NCBI GenBank assembly: GCA_910576205.1 | Contig: CAJTHL010000009.1 | Location: forward strand, 1 to 64,000 | Direction: 5' to 3' | Length of the DNA stretch: 64,000 nt | Origin: Clostridia bacterium | GTDB taxonomy: Bacteria; Bacillota; Clostridia; Lachnospirales; Lachnospiraceae | Shown here: piece by piece, positions 17,644 through 27,058 of the stretch | Layout of the letters: each line of letters begins with the position of its first letter | How positions within the stretch are numbered: position 1 is the stretch's first letter | Program-made: the position numbers and the translations under genes | Notes under the pieces: model-generated | The model's input: only the letters and a program-made list of their open reading frames with translations | Databases searched by the model: none | Told to the model about the DNA's origin: nothing

Positions 17644-18489
17644 ATGAAACGGAAAACACGTCTTTTACTTGCATTACTTTTATGCTTCTGCATAATCCGT
17701 GGTGGCATAACCGCTGCAGAGGCGGCCCAGACGCCGCTTACCAGCCTCACCTTTGACGCTGATTATTATTACAACACCTATCCAGACCTGCAGGCGGCGC
17801 TGGGATCTGATTACAACACCCTGTACCGCCATTATCTGAAGTACGGGCTGGCGGAAGGCCGTTCGGGCAGCGCAGAGTTTAACTGCCTGGTATACCGGAA
17901 TAATTACGCGGATCTCCAGGCCGCCTTTGGAAACGATTACCGCGCCTACTGTGTCCACTATGAAAATTATGGAAAGGCCGAGGGCAGAAACGCCGCAGGT
18001 GACGGAAGAGGACTTACAGCCCCTGTTTCCGCTGCCGCTCCTGCTTCCGGGCTCCTTGGGAGTTTTACAACTTCCTACAATCCCAATATTTCACGGGCGG
18101 TAAATGTCTCCATAGCCGCGTCCAGAATCAACGGCGTTACCGTGCAGCCCGGACAGAGCTTTTCTTTCAATCAGACGATTCTGCCCAGGACTTCTTCCAA
18201 CGGCTATGTGACCGCCAATATGATCGTGAATAAAAAGTATGTTCCGGGAATCGGCGGTGGAATCTGCCAGGTGTCCTCTACGCTGTACGCCGCCATGCTG
18301 AACGCCGGCCTTCCCGCCACGGAACGCCATCCGCATTCTCTGAAAATGGACTATATCCCGGAGGGAATGGACGCAACCATCTCCGGAAATACCCTGGATT
18401 TAAAATTTACCAATATCTTTGCGGAACCCATTCAGATTCAGGCATCCGCAGACCAGGGCACCTTGACCGTATCCATCTACAAACAGTAA
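17644..18489 (+). CDS. Secreted VanW-domain protein with YPDLQ repeats
   Basis: A 281-residue exported protein. A signal peptide covers about residues 1-28. Two copies of a 36-residue repeat follow (YYYNTYPDLQAALGSDYNTL and, about 36 residues on, YADLQAAFGNDY), each ending in an EGR motif. The VanW domain covers about 137-280 (VNVSIAASRINGVTVQPGQS, GIGGGICQVSSTLY). VanW domains occur with vancomycin clusters but are mainly cell-wall associated proteins of unknown role. A TATAAT at about 17577 may be the -10 box. A bidirectional terminator follows. Confidence 0.87.
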   Translation: MKRKTRLLLALLLCFCIIRGGITAAEAAQTPLTSLTFDADYYYNTYPDLQAALGSDYNTLYRHYLKYGLAEGRSGSAEFNCLVYRNNYADLQAAFGNDYRAYCVHYENYGKAEGRNAAGDGRGLTAPVSAAAPASGLLGSFTTSYNPNISRAVNVSIAASRINGVTVQPGQSFSFNQTILPRTSSNGYVTANMIVNKKYVPGIGGGICQVSSTLYAAMLNAGLPATERHPHSLKMDYIPEGMDATISGNTLDLKFTNIFAEPIQIQASADQGTLTVSIYKQ

Positions 18490-18525
18490 AAAGCAAAACC
18501 GTAAGATACCTGTAAATTAAAAACA

Positions 18526-18548
18526 CCCCGGCTCCTAATGAGCCGGGG
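18526..18548. terminator. Bidirectional intrinsic terminator
   Basis: CCCCGGCTC and GAGCCGGGG form a 9-bp GC stem with a 5-base loop, with T-rich sequence on either side. It serves both the VanW gene (plus) and the ABC transporter (minus), which converge here. Confidence 0.85.
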
Positions 18549-18576
18549 TATTTTATTGCCCTTAAAAGGCCTCTGT

Positions 18577-20340
18577 CTATTCTTTTAATTCCTGGGACTC
18601 CACAAGCCTGGCATAAGCGCCGCCCTGCTCCATCAGCTCCCTGTGGGAGCCCAGCTCCGTAACCCGCCCATTTTCGATTACCGCAATGCGGTCCGCGCTT
18701 TTGACTGTGGACAGGCGGTGGGCAATGACAATGGTGGTACGCCCCACAGACAATTCCTCAAAGGTTTCCTGTATCCTGGCCTCCGTAACACTATCCAGGG
18801 CAGAGGTTGCCTCATCCAGAATGAGAACCGCCGGATTTTTTAAGAAAATACGGGCGATGGAGATTCGCTGCTTCTGGCCGCCGGACAGCAGCACACCCCG
18901 CTCACCCACATTGGTGTCAAAACCATCCGGCATGGCGAGGACGTCCTCATAGATTCTGGCCATCCTGGCGGCCTCCACCACCTCCTCCATGGAGGCGTCC
19001 AGCCGGCCATAACGTATATTCTCCGCAATGCTGCCTGCAAAGAGAAATACGTCCTGCTGCACCACGCCGATATTCTGGTGCAGAGATTCCTGGGTCACAT
19101 CCCGCACATCCTGGCCGTCAATATAGACCGCCCCGCCTGTCACATCGTAAAAACGGGGAATCAGCTGGCTTAAGGTGGTCTTGCCGCCTCCGGAGGAACC
19201 CACAAAGGCGATGGTCTCCCCTGCCTGGATATGCAGGGAAATATCGTGGAGAACCTCCCGGTTGTCCGGGTGATCCTGGGCGGCATAGGCGAAATGCACA
19301 TGATCCACAAGAATCTCTCCCCGCACATCCTTAAGAGGCTTTGCGTCTGCCGCATCCGTAAGGGCAGGCTCCGTCCGCATAAGCTCCACAAAGCGGTGAA
19401 GGCCGGCCGTACCGTTTGCCAGAAGCTCCGAGGTGGTGGACAGCCGGCGGATAGGATTGATAAATGCCGTCACATATAGGCTGAAGGTCACCAGGTCAAT
19501 CAGATTCAGCTCTCCCTGCATAAGAAGGGCGCCGCCTGCGGCGATCACCGCCACGGAAAGCATACAGGTAAAAAACTCCATGCTGGCGTTAAAGCGGCCC
19601 ATGGCCTTGTGGAACTGCCTTTTCGCATACCGGAAGGAATGGTTGGCTGCATTGAATTTATTTAGCTCCTCGGCCTCGTTGGCAAAGGCTTTAGCGGTCC
19701 TGATACCGGACAGGCCGGACTCAAACTCCGCGTTAATGGAAGCCGTGGTCTGCTTCACCCGGATGGAGGCGTCCCGCATGGATCTTCTGCACTTCCACAC
19801 CACTGCCAGAAACACAGGCAGCATCAGCGCAATCACCAGGGCCAGCCGCCACTGGATGGAAAACATCACAAGCAGCGCCCCGAAAATCGTCACGCTGGAA
19901 ATAAACAAATCCTCCGGGGCATGGTGGGCCAGCTCCGTAATGTCAAATAAATCCGCGGTGAGGCGGCTCATGAGCTGCCCTACCCGGTTGTTGTCAAAAT
20001 AATCAAAGCTCAGATTCTGCATATGCCGGAAAAGATCCCGGCGGATATCCGTCTCCACCAGAATGCCAAATCCATGTCCCCAATACCAGATAACAAAAGT
20101 AAAGATTGTCCGCAGCACATAAGCCGCCACCACCACCGCCATAACCGTCCAGAAGGTGCGCCAGGCATTTTCCGGAAGAAGAGTATACATACACCACCGG
20201 GATACAAAGGGAAAAGCCAGATCGATCAGAGAGATGGCAAACGCACAGGCCATATCCAGGAAAAACAGCCTCCTGTGAGGCTTAAAATAGGAAATAAAAA
20301 TCTGAAATTCCGACATATTTTTAAAATCGCGTGAGCCCAT
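18577..20340 (-). CDS. ABC exporter, fused permease and ATPase (MsbA-like half transporter)
   Basis: A 587-residue half-transporter. Six transmembrane helices fill residues 20-310. The nucleotide-binding domain (345-580) has Walker A GSSGGGKTT, Q-loop VVQQDVFLF, signature LSGGQKQR, Walker B VLILDEATSALD and the switch His (IAHRLST). It acts as a homodimer, or as a heterodimer with an unlinked partner, and exports lipids, peptides or drugs. It stands alone between a bidirectional terminator and the AT-rich island. Confidence 0.93.
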   Translation of the reverse strand: MGSRDFKNMSEFQIFISYFKPHRRLFFLDMACAFAISLIDLAFPFVSRWCMYTLLPENAWRTFWTVMAVVVAAYVLRTIFTFVIWYWGHGFGILVETDIRRDLFRHMQNLSFDYFDNNRVGQLMSRLTADLFDITELAHHAPEDLFISSVTIFGALLVMFSIQWRLALVIALMLPVFLAVVWKCRRSMRDASIRVKQTTASINAEFESGLSGIRTAKAFANEAEELNKFNAANHSFRYAKRQFHKAMGRFNASMEFFTCMLSVAVIAAGGALLMQGELNLIDLVTFSLYVTAFINPIRRLSTTSELLANGTAGLHRFVELMRTEPALTDAADAKPLKDVRGEILVDHVHFAYAAQDHPDNREVLHDISLHIQAGETIAFVGSSGGGKTTLSQLIPRFYDVTGGAVYIDGQDVRDVTQESLHQNIGVVQQDVFLFAGSIAENIRYGRLDASMEEVVEAARMARIYEDVLAMPDGFDTNVGERGVLLSGGQKQRISIARIFLKNPAVLILDEATSALDSVTEARIQETFEELSVGRTTIVIAHRLSTVKSADRIAVIENGRVTELGSHRELMEQGGAYARLVESQELKE

Positions 20341-20507
20341 TTTCCGCTTCCTCCCTCATATGTAAATCAATTTTTCTATAACACAAAATCAATAAAATTC
20401 ATTCTTTCATATTCAGAATCAAAAAAAAGTACACATTCCACCGTCCAATGCAGTTCCGCCCAAAGAATAAATAAGGTTTCATAATAATAACTGTTTATAT
20501 CGTACCA
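20341..20507. other. AT-rich intergenic stretch
   Basis: I see nothing definite in it. GC content falls here, marking the edge of the foreign island. Confidence 0.4.
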
Positions 20508-20703
20508 TCAAGGGCGGGAATCGCATTGACTAAATAAATAGAATTCATAACCGTTTTGGCAATCGTCAGCTGATATTTCTTCAAGTGTAAATTCGGGAGC
20601 ATATTTATAAAACTTTTTCCCATTATCAGACTCTCCCCAATCATGTTGGTATCCAATATCCGAGCATAAATGTTATTTCAGTTCTACTTGAAAACACATC
20701 CAT
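20508..20703 (-). pseudogene. Unrecognised gene fragment downstream of the fic remnant
   Basis: An ATG at 20703 with AAGGTG upstream opens a frame (MDVFSSRTEITFMLGYWIPT) that stops after 20 codons. The other frame continues with HDWGESDNGKKFYKYAPEFT and FYLFSQCDSRP to a TGA at 20508-20510. The protein-like second part and the frame break suggest a decayed small gene. I do not recognise the family. Confidence 0.4.
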
Positions 20704-20718
20704 TTTATTCACCTTGTA

Positions 20719-21189
20719 CTATACCTTAATATATCGTGTTGCCCTCGATTCGCCGATCCGTTTTATCGCACCGTTTTTCACCATAGCGCCAAGAACAGCT
20801 TCAACGGTAGTTGGACTTACATCAGGAAGAATCTTGCATATCTCCGCTTTAGAAAGCGGCGTCAGACTATTTAATATCGTAGCCTCAACATGGGCTTTCT
20901 TTGTAATCTTTTTTCCGTGAACAACAGCGAAACGTTTATCAATTTCCCTATAACACATATAAAGCATAGTTAAAAAGTTTTCGATAAAAGGGAAATAACT
21001 GTTTTCACCAGATTCCCAACCATCCGAAGATTGACGTAGAGATTCATAATAATATGCTTTGTATTTATTGATCTGTTCTTCAAAGGACACATATTTTCCT
21101 GCATCAAACCCATTTTTATATAAAAGCAACAGAGAAAGCAGACGTGACATTCTGCCATTGCCGTCAGGGAATGGTACGATGAGAAACAA
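20719..21189 (-). pseudogene. Fic protein, C-terminal half without its catalytic His
   Basis: It encodes the C-terminal half of a class II Fic protein (AMPylator family): PFPDGNGRMSRLLSLLLLYK, then KYVSFEEQINKYKAYYYESL, and a C-terminal winged-helix segment (LSKAEICKILPDVSPTTVEA). The Fic motif is H-P-F-x-D-G-N-G-R; here it reads V-P-F-P-D-G-N-G-R. Compared with the N-terminal half at 27.2 kb (VHPFRDGN), exactly the His codon is missing. There is no upstream coding part; the fragment begins right after the stop of the HTH remnant at 21193. Not functional as a Fic enzyme. Confidence 0.8.
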
Positions 21190-21192
21190 AAA

Positions 21193-21585
21193 TTATTCGT
21201 GAATTTCCCAATATCCATATCGTTTACCACCCTTGCGCCCAATCGTGCCTTTGCTCTTTAATATCTCCAAGGCTCTTTGGATTGTTCGCCTATTAACAGA
21301 TAACTGCCTAGCCATTTCAGCAGCAGTAATAGATGCATTCTCTTTAGCAAAGCTAATATTTTTTCTTCTATTGAGACATTCTTTGTGACATTTAGGGCTT
21401 TGGCATCTGATATTTTGGCACTTTGGAAAGCAGAAAATTTCACCATAATATCTTCACCATGAACAATACCCTCAGGCGCGTCCGCTCCAAAATTTTTGCA
21501 GGCATCCCGAATTTTCTGAATGCTGCGTTCCCAGCTTTCAATATATCCTGAACAATAAAGTACTCTTGCAATATCCAGTGATTTA
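21193..21585 (-). pseudogene. Schlafen/AlbA_2-type ATP-binding regulator, C-terminal remnant
   Basis: Translation from 21585 gives VLYCSGYIESWERSIQKI, then APEGIVHGEDIMVKFSAF, typical of the C-terminal end of AlbA_2/HATPase_c_4 proteins (RecG-like putative regulators). After LALLK a frameshift near 21340 is needed to read on into a winged helix (SITAAEMARQLSVNRRTIQR) that ends at 21193. The N-terminal 350 or so residues are missing. It directly follows the ClpB-like gene and ends at the island border. Confidence 0.7.
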
Positions 21586-22662
21586 TCTCAAAAAATCTTC
21601 CACTAACACCTGATTGATATCATTTTTTATCAAGTTTCGAGTATGTCTAAAATTCTGAAAAACATCCACTCCAACAAGATATTTATCTTCTAAGTCTTTC
21701 TCATTCATTTTTACCTTTTCTTCTCTCGTCAACCTCGAATACTCTTCATGAACAATCTTAGACACCATTTTCTTTTTTGCAATGAGATCCAAAAGTTGAA
21801 ACTCAATATACCTATTCACTCTATAATACAGTGGATCTCCTATTTTTTTGCGTATTGTTTCTGGTGAAGGCTCGTTAGATGTACATATAAAAATCACATT
21901 ACTCAAATCAACATCGTAATTTTTATCCATGTAATGCCCCTCATCGAACATTTGATAAAACGCACTCCATATACCTGGATTTGCTTTATCAAACTCATCC
22001 AATAAAACCACATTACTTTTTCGCTCCAATAAGTCCTTTGCAAAACTTCCTCTGTTATGATCAGCACCATATAAATAATCAAAAAATCCTTGTGTCTGAT
22101 ACATAGATAATTGCTGTCTAAACAATTCTCCACCAAGAAGCATACTCAAATATTTAGCTGTCTCTGTCTTCCCAACACCCGAAGGCCCATAGAACATAAA
22201 AATAACTGGTGCATTCTTATTCTTCTTACGATATAACTCGTACAACGAAGCTAATAATTGCTTTTTTACTTTAGGTTGCCCTATTATCTCCTCATCAAAA
22301 TGAAGATTAATTTTCTCTAACTGTTTCTTTCCTATCAATCTATATTTGTATTGCTTTATCTCTATATCCTCTTTGCTATAGGACCGAATAATTTCATCCT
22401 TAATACATTCCGGTGGATTCTGCAAATATACACTCTCTAAAGTGTCATCCACTCGATCCAAAATAGTACAGAAGTTCTGAATACCTCCCTCCGTGATGCT
22501 CGAATATGACATCGAATATCCTACTACATAATCAAAATCTACTTTTCTAAAAGCATTTGCTGAATCGTAGACCTTAACCAAAGTTTCCAAAGTGTAATAT
22601 CTTTCCGGAATAATTTTCAAAAAATCATTACGAGGTCCATAATATAATACAAATTTTGCCAT
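21583..22662 (-). CDS. AAA+ ATPase, ClpB/ClpA C-terminal-like, with unknown N-domain
   Basis: A 359-residue protein. Residues 1-120 resemble nothing I know. From 121 it carries a Clp-type AAA_2 domain: EEIIGQPKVKKQLLASLYEL, Walker A GPSGVGKT (159-166), Walker B VVLLDEFDK (Asp222, Glu223) and the sensor FICTSNEP. It lacks the tandem ATPase of ClpB and the IGF loop expected for a ClpP partner. It follows the DUF6414 gene with no gap and belongs to the island operon with the S8 protease and the first AAA ATPase. Unfoldase or sensor activity is inferred. Its AT-rich codon use differs from the backbone. Confidence 0.78.
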   Translation of the reverse strand: MAKFVLYYGPRNDFLKIIPERYYTLETLVKVYDSANAFRKVDFDYVVGYSMSYSSITEGGIQNFCTILDRVDDTLESVYLQNPPECIKDEIIRSYSKEDIEIKQYKYRLIGKKQLEKINLHFDEEIIGQPKVKKQLLASLYELYRKKNKNAPVIFMFYGPSGVGKTETAKYLSMLLGGELFRQQLSMYQTQGFFDYLYGADHNRGSFAKDLLERKSNVVLLDEFDKANPGIWSAFYQMFDEGHYMDKNYDVDLSNVIFICTSNEPSPETIRKKIGDPLYYRVNRYIEFQLLDLIAKKKMVSKIVHEEYSRLTREEKVKMNEKDLEDKYLVGVDVFQNFRHTRNLIKNDINQVLVEDFLR

Positions 22663-23394
22663 CTATTCAACTCCTGCCAATATGATATCGTAAATAGGCA
22701 ATGCATTATCCTCATTGTTCTCTGCCACAACCTGCTCAAAATCAGTTATAATCTTCCCCTCATCAGAAAACATCTTCGAAAAATCAAACTGATCTTCTTT
22801 TCCTTTTCCCACTTCAATACCATAAAAGTTCAAATTCATCTGTAATAAATCAGAAATCCCATAGTTGTTCTTAAATGCTTCATTGTTAAAACGGAATATT
22901 GCCTTCTCTGTTTCCTTTATTGCCAACAGTTCATAATATCCCTTGCCCAAACGCAATGTATCATACATTTTATTCATATTGATTGCAAAATCTCCATCAA
23001 CACGAATCTGTCCCTCTGTCATTGCTAAATAAGGGGTAATTGTCTGAAAATATGCAATAGAATTAGGCATAATATATATGCTATATCCATTCATACATTT
23101 AATGTCACTGTCCGACTCCTTTACAACCTCTATAAAGTCTGAGAGTGTCGTATTTGAAATCGTTGTCTTTATAAAATTTTCTCCTGATGTGTAGGCTCCT
23201 ATATTAGAGTCTAAGTTTGCACTTCCGCTAACAAACAAAGAATTAAACAGAACTTTCAGCTTTGCACCAACTTTAATTTCAGTATTGTTTCCTACCTTTT
23301 CTTCTTCTAAATCAGAAATCAATAACGTACCGCCATTGAGAATAGTCAAATAATCCGTGGCAGAATTTTCATCAAAATATACTATTTTTCTCAT
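22663..23394 (-). CDS. DUF6414-type protein
   Basis: A protein of 243 residues beginning MRKIVYFDENSATDYLTILN, with a middle part of mixed alpha/beta character (LSDFIEVVKESDSDIKCMNG, YFQTITPYLAMTEGQIRVDG). I assign it to DUF6414 from the N-terminal KIVYFDExSAxDYL pattern; no function is established that I know of. There is no signal peptide or membrane helix. It abuts the ClpB-like AAA gene directly. A broken small gene separates it from the protease. The pairing suggests DUF6414 and the ClpB-like ATPase act together. Confidence 0.62.
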   Translation of the reverse strand: MRKIVYFDENSATDYLTILNGGTLLISDLEEEKVGNNTEIKVGAKLKVLFNSLFVSGSANLDSNIGAYTSGENFIKTTISNTTLSDFIEVVKESDSDIKCMNGYSIYIMPNSIAYFQTITPYLAMTEGQIRVDGDFAINMNKMYDTLRLGKGYYELLAIKETEKAIFRFNNEAFKNNYGISDLLQMNLNFYGIEVGKGKEDQFDFSKMFSDEGKIITDFEQVVAENNEDNALPIYDIILAGVE

Positions 23395-23405
23395 GTACTA
23401 CCTCA

Positions 23406-23693
23406 TTAAAAATATTCAATCCTAAAATAATCCAAATATGATTTATATTTATCCGGTGCCATCAGACAGATATCTGCCAGATAACCTTTTTCATTCTTGA
23501 TAATAGAACATTTTCAGATTATCTTCTATGATGAATGGAACAATATTATATTTCAGACTAATCAGTCTTCCCACACAATCGTTACCGTCATAAAAAAACA
23601 CGTAGATTCATACTCTCAAGAAGAAAATCCTTTTAAAATACCTTCTCTCATCAAATAAAAAGGATTTACCATATAACTACCTTCTATTTCCAT
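23406..23693 (-). pseudogene. Broken 96-codon gene inside the defence operon
   Basis: From an ATG at 23693 the frame gives MEIEGSYMVNPFYLMREGIL and then an in-frame TGA. The reading resumes as FFYDGNDCVGRLISLKYN after a one-base loss in a run of seven T (about 23587-23593), and as NEKGYLADICLMAPDKYK after a one-base gain near 23498. It ends at TAA 23406-23408. The two shifts cancel: total length is exactly 96 codons including the stop. The gene fits neatly between the protease (stop 23709) and DUF6414 (start 23394). The family is not recognised. It appears recently inactivated. Confidence 0.65.
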
Positions 23694-23708
23694 ATGCGCT
23701 TTTCTCCA

Positions 23709-25979
23709 TTATTGCTCAAATACTATATCTTCTTCTGCCTTCGCATATACATCCAACTGATTCTCAATGTCCAATTGATTAACCAGCCAGCCACGCGCCA
23801 TACACATTTTGATAAAATCGTCAATACGATTTACACCATTCATTTCCTTCAATGTTACAACTACTCCAAATTGAAGTGGTTCTTTTCTTCTCTGCAAACG
23901 CTCTTTCGTATTTATCTTAAGCCCCCAAAGACCGGAATCATATGCTTTCCTTGGAATTCTTCTTTCTTTAATCTCTTCACTAATATGCTTGATATTATCC
24001 CATTTCCGATACATTTTTCTTGCATCTTCTTCATAAAGGGTAATCAACTTATCTTCCGATTGCTGGTTATTATCTATTGATTTTATTTTAGCTTGTCTGT
24101 TTTCGACAACAACTCTGCCAAAATGTATATCCATTTCGGTACTTGTATAATCAACCCCCTGATTACGATCACACTGTGGAAAATATACTAACGTTGCTCT
24201 TGCATAAAATGGATGTGCATTATCTACAATCGGTACAGGCAGGTTATATGTATATGTCTCATATTCCTCTGATGCGCCAGTCAAAATAAAACGTATCTCA
24301 TCATTTGATGATTTCATAATATTATTAATGTGCTTTGGGACAACACCATAACCGATACTATGTGAAACATCATCTTTCCTATTCCATCCCGCTGCAGCAT
24401 CAATCAATAACGCTTTCGCAACTTCTCTGCTCAGTCCCATAATGTGAATTAAATATGCCAGTTTTCTTGAAATCCACGGCGCTGCAAATGATGTTCCGCT
24501 TACATATGCAGCCCCCATATCATCACGGCATACAACCATTTTGTCCTTATAATTGGAACCGTCTCCGCCATAATAACTGATATCAGGCTTATGAAAAAAA
24601 GATAATACAGGACCAACTCTGGTATAAGATGCTGATTTTCCTCTGAAGTCTACAGCATTGACTACCAGAGAATTCAGTGAATCTGCTGGCGATCCAATTT
24701 TCATATTCTTTTTTGTTTCACCATCCGGAATATTTGTCCCTGCAACAACAAAAATAACATCATACTCACTTTGTATACGGTCAAGTTCTGCTGCCTCTGG
24801 GGAAATAAAATTAGGCTTGATTTCGAGTTTGGAACCCAATGATAAATTCCATACTTTAATATCCCTGTTTAAGGCAACAATGTTTCGTATCATTTTTAAC
24901 ACGGTAAATGAACTGAAACCTCTATGTGTTGCAACACCAAAATGACGTACTCGGAATCTGCCACACCCATCATCAAGTGCCGGATTACCTTGCGGACCAT
25001 CTACAATGATATAACTTACTTCTGTCCCATGCTCATAATCTTTTACAGTCAATGGAATATTCGGATCAAGTAAATTTCTATATTCTACCCACTCATGAAA
25101 ATACACCTTTTCATTAAATTGTGTATCAATAACTCCTATTACAGGTTCGTTGGTCGGATGGGGTATCAGGCTTTCTTCATTACTGATCTCCGCCTTATCC
25201 TCCAACACCTCGTCTCTCGTAAGCTGGGAAAAATCAGTGACACTCATCGCAATCAGATACGAAGCACGATTATATAGCAGTTTCGCTTCATCTGGATTAA
25301 GTCTTAATGTAGTGCCATCAATAATACGTTCATCTACGATATAAATTCCAAACTTTGACAACAATTTTTTCGTTTCAATCCCGGTCTGATAAATTGTTAT
25401 AATAGATTCCCCTGTTATCTCTTCTGCAGCTCGATCAATATCAAAGCTTTCAACGTAAAATCCATCCACCACAGCGTTTAAAAAATTGGATTTAGAAAAT
25501 TCACTAAATCTATCCGCCGGTGTCTCTGCGATTTTTTCCATTTCCTCGCTAGTAATAATACCATTAAAATATTTTTCAATAACAGATATTGTTTTACTCA
25601 AAACTTCGATTGCTTTTTCAATCGCTTTAAGCGAAACATAATGGGTAAATACATGTTTTTGTATCTCTTTACCATCCTCGTCTGGTTCCCAGATAAACTT
25701 AACTCCTCTAATAGATTCCGCAGGAGATTTACTATTCTCAGACAACAAAATCTTCAATCTATTACTCTTTGCAACAATATGTGTATAGTGTACGCTAACC
25801 AGAGCCCCACTAATATCTGTATTTGTTTTCCAGTATTGCAAAATTCTTTTCAATTGCTCAGATAATTGAATAAGATGTAACGAAGACACACTTTTTCCCT
25901 TCGGAAGTTTCGGTGCTCCCGGTTTGGAGCTATTAGGTCTTTGTTCAAATCTTCCTTTTAATTGTAAAATGTTATTCAT
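23709..25979 (-). CDS. Subtilisin-like S8 protease, IetS-like
   Basis: A protein of 756 residues without a signal peptide, so intracellular. An N-terminal domain of about 275 residues is followed by the S8 catalytic domain with Asp285 (VIGVIDTQF), His317 (DYEHGTEVS), oxyanion Asn416 (VVAGTN) and Ser497 (VSGTSFAAPW). A C-terminal domain covers about 560-756. All catalytic residues are present. Its start overlaps the upstream AAA ATPase gene by 8 bases. The pair AAA ATPase plus large S8 protease is the gene content of the IetAS anti-phage system known from defence-island screens. The likely role is a protease switched on by the ATPase during infection; targets are unknown. Confidence 0.85.
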   Translation of the reverse strand: MNNILQLKGRFEQRPNSSKPGAPKLPKGKSVSSLHLIQLSEQLKRILQYWKTNTDISGALVSVHYTHIVAKSNRLKILLSENSKSPAESIRGVKFIWEPDEDGKEIQKHVFTHYVSLKAIEKAIEVLSKTISVIEKYFNGIITSEEMEKIAETPADRFSEFSKSNFLNAVVDGFYVESFDIDRAAEEITGESIITIYQTGIETKKLLSKFGIYIVDERIIDGTTLRLNPDEAKLLYNRASYLIAMSVTDFSQLTRDEVLEDKAEISNEESLIPHPTNEPVIGVIDTQFNEKVYFHEWVEYRNLLDPNIPLTVKDYEHGTEVSYIIVDGPQGNPALDDGCGRFRVRHFGVATHRGFSSFTVLKMIRNIVALNRDIKVWNLSLGSKLEIKPNFISPEAAELDRIQSEYDVIFVVAGTNIPDGETKKNMKIGSPADSLNSLVVNAVDFRGKSASYTRVGPVLSFFHKPDISYYGGDGSNYKDKMVVCRDDMGAAYVSGTSFAAPWISRKLAYLIHIMGLSREVAKALLIDAAAGWNRKDDVSHSIGYGVVPKHINNIMKSSNDEIRFILTGASEEYETYTYNLPVPIVDNAHPFYARATLVYFPQCDRNQGVDYTSTEMDIHFGRVVVENRQAKIKSIDNNQQSEDKLITLYEEDARKMYRKWDNIKHISEEIKERRIPRKAYDSGLWGLKINTKERLQRRKEPLQFGVVVTLKEMNGVNRIDDFIKMCMARGWLVNQLDIENQLDVYAKAEEDIVFEQ

Positions 25980-27021
25980 TCATTACACCTTCTTTCAAAT
26001 CTCTTGCAACACTGCTTTTTGATCTTCCAACCAGAATTTCTATTTCTCTAACTGTAAATTTCTGACTCTGAAGTTTTTTTAAATCTTCCGGTTTTTCATT
26101 ACAAACTGCATAGTAAAGTCTTCTAAAATAGTCCATGCCATCACGTGGATTGCTAAATGCAACAGACGTTTTAATCATATTTTTCAATTCCCCAGGATAC
26201 GGTATCTGTGGCATTAGTTTCATTATTTTACGGAACAAACGGATATCTCTATTAGCCAGTTTTAATTTATCAAGATATTGATCTAACATCTTCTCTGCAA
26301 TCGAAAGAAGATCTTCCCTGGTATATCTATCAAAATCAATGACTGAATCAAATCTTCTGATTAGCGCTTTATCAAAATACTTATACAGATTAGTTGTAGC
26401 AACTAAAACTACATTTTCATTCATCCGGTCAAATTCCTTCAACATAGCAGAAGTTGCCCGTCCCATTTCCCGCAGATCATTCTGATTCGTTCGGTCTAAA
26501 GCCAAGGCATCGATTTCATCAAACATAACTATTACCTTATTCGGTTGAACGAAACTATTTATTTCCCTGAACAACATAGATAAATTCTTTTGTGTCTGTC
26601 CCAGCTTACTATCAATCACTGCTGAGAAATCCACCATAAAAACTTCTCTACTCAATATTCGTGCAAGCTGCTTAACTGCCTCCGTTTTCCCTGTTCCTGG
26701 CTCCCCCTGAAACAAAAACTTATTAATTCCAATATGATGTTCAATTGCATTTACTACGCCCAATAAATCGCTGGTAATTACATCCGGAAGTAATAACATA
26801 TCTTCCTTCCCACCAATTTTTTCAAAAAAGGGGGAAGCATTCTCCGACATCTGCGGTACAAACGTATTCACATTGGACAATAAGGACATAATATACTCTG
26901 AAAGCTGATAATCTCCAGAAGCATCAAATCCTTTAGCGATTTCATAAGCTTCATTCCGAAAGCCCGCATCATTCTTTTCCGTATAATATTTTATTAAGCT
27001 TATCACATTTTTTTTCTTCAT
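25972..27021 (-). CDS. AAA ATPase, IetA-like
   Basis: A protein of 349 residues. Walker A is GEPGTGKT (residues 106-113) and Walker B is VIVMFDEID (Asp168, Glu169). The sensor is VATTN, and the arginine finger region is ALIRRFDSVIDF, all of the classical (spastin/FtsH-like) AAA clade. The last 35 residues (KFTVREIEILVGRSKSSVAR) look like a helix-turn-helix. The ATG at 27021 has GGGAGA 9 bases upstream; a GTG at 27030 is too close to that site. It overlaps the S8 protease gene by 8 bases. This is the ATPase half of an IetAS-like pair. Paired TGGGACA repeats sit on its promoter. Confidence 0.85.
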   Translation of the reverse strand: MKKKNVISLIKYYTEKNDAGFRNEAYEIAKGFDASGDYQLSEYIMSLLSNVNTFVPQMSENASPFFEKIGGKEDMLLLPDVITSDLLGVVNAIEHHIGINKFLFQGEPGTGKTEAVKQLARILSREVFMVDFSAVIDSKLGQTQKNLSMLFREINSFVQPNKVIVMFDEIDALALDRTNQNDLREMGRATSAMLKEFDRMNENVVLVATTNLYKYFDKALIRRFDSVIDFDRYTREDLLSIAEKMLDQYLDKLKLANRDIRLFRKIMKLMPQIPYPGELKNMIKTSVAFSNPRDGMDYFRRLYYAVCNEKPEDLKKLQSQKFTVREIEILVGRSKSSVARDLKEGVMNE

Positions 27022-27058
27022 GATACGCACTCTCCCTCACATTTTTCTCTATGCTTTA

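Noticed and set aside
23406..23693. Programmed frameshift at the run of seven T
   Set aside because: An in-frame TGA precedes the run and a second opposite shift is needed later, so decay is the simpler reading.
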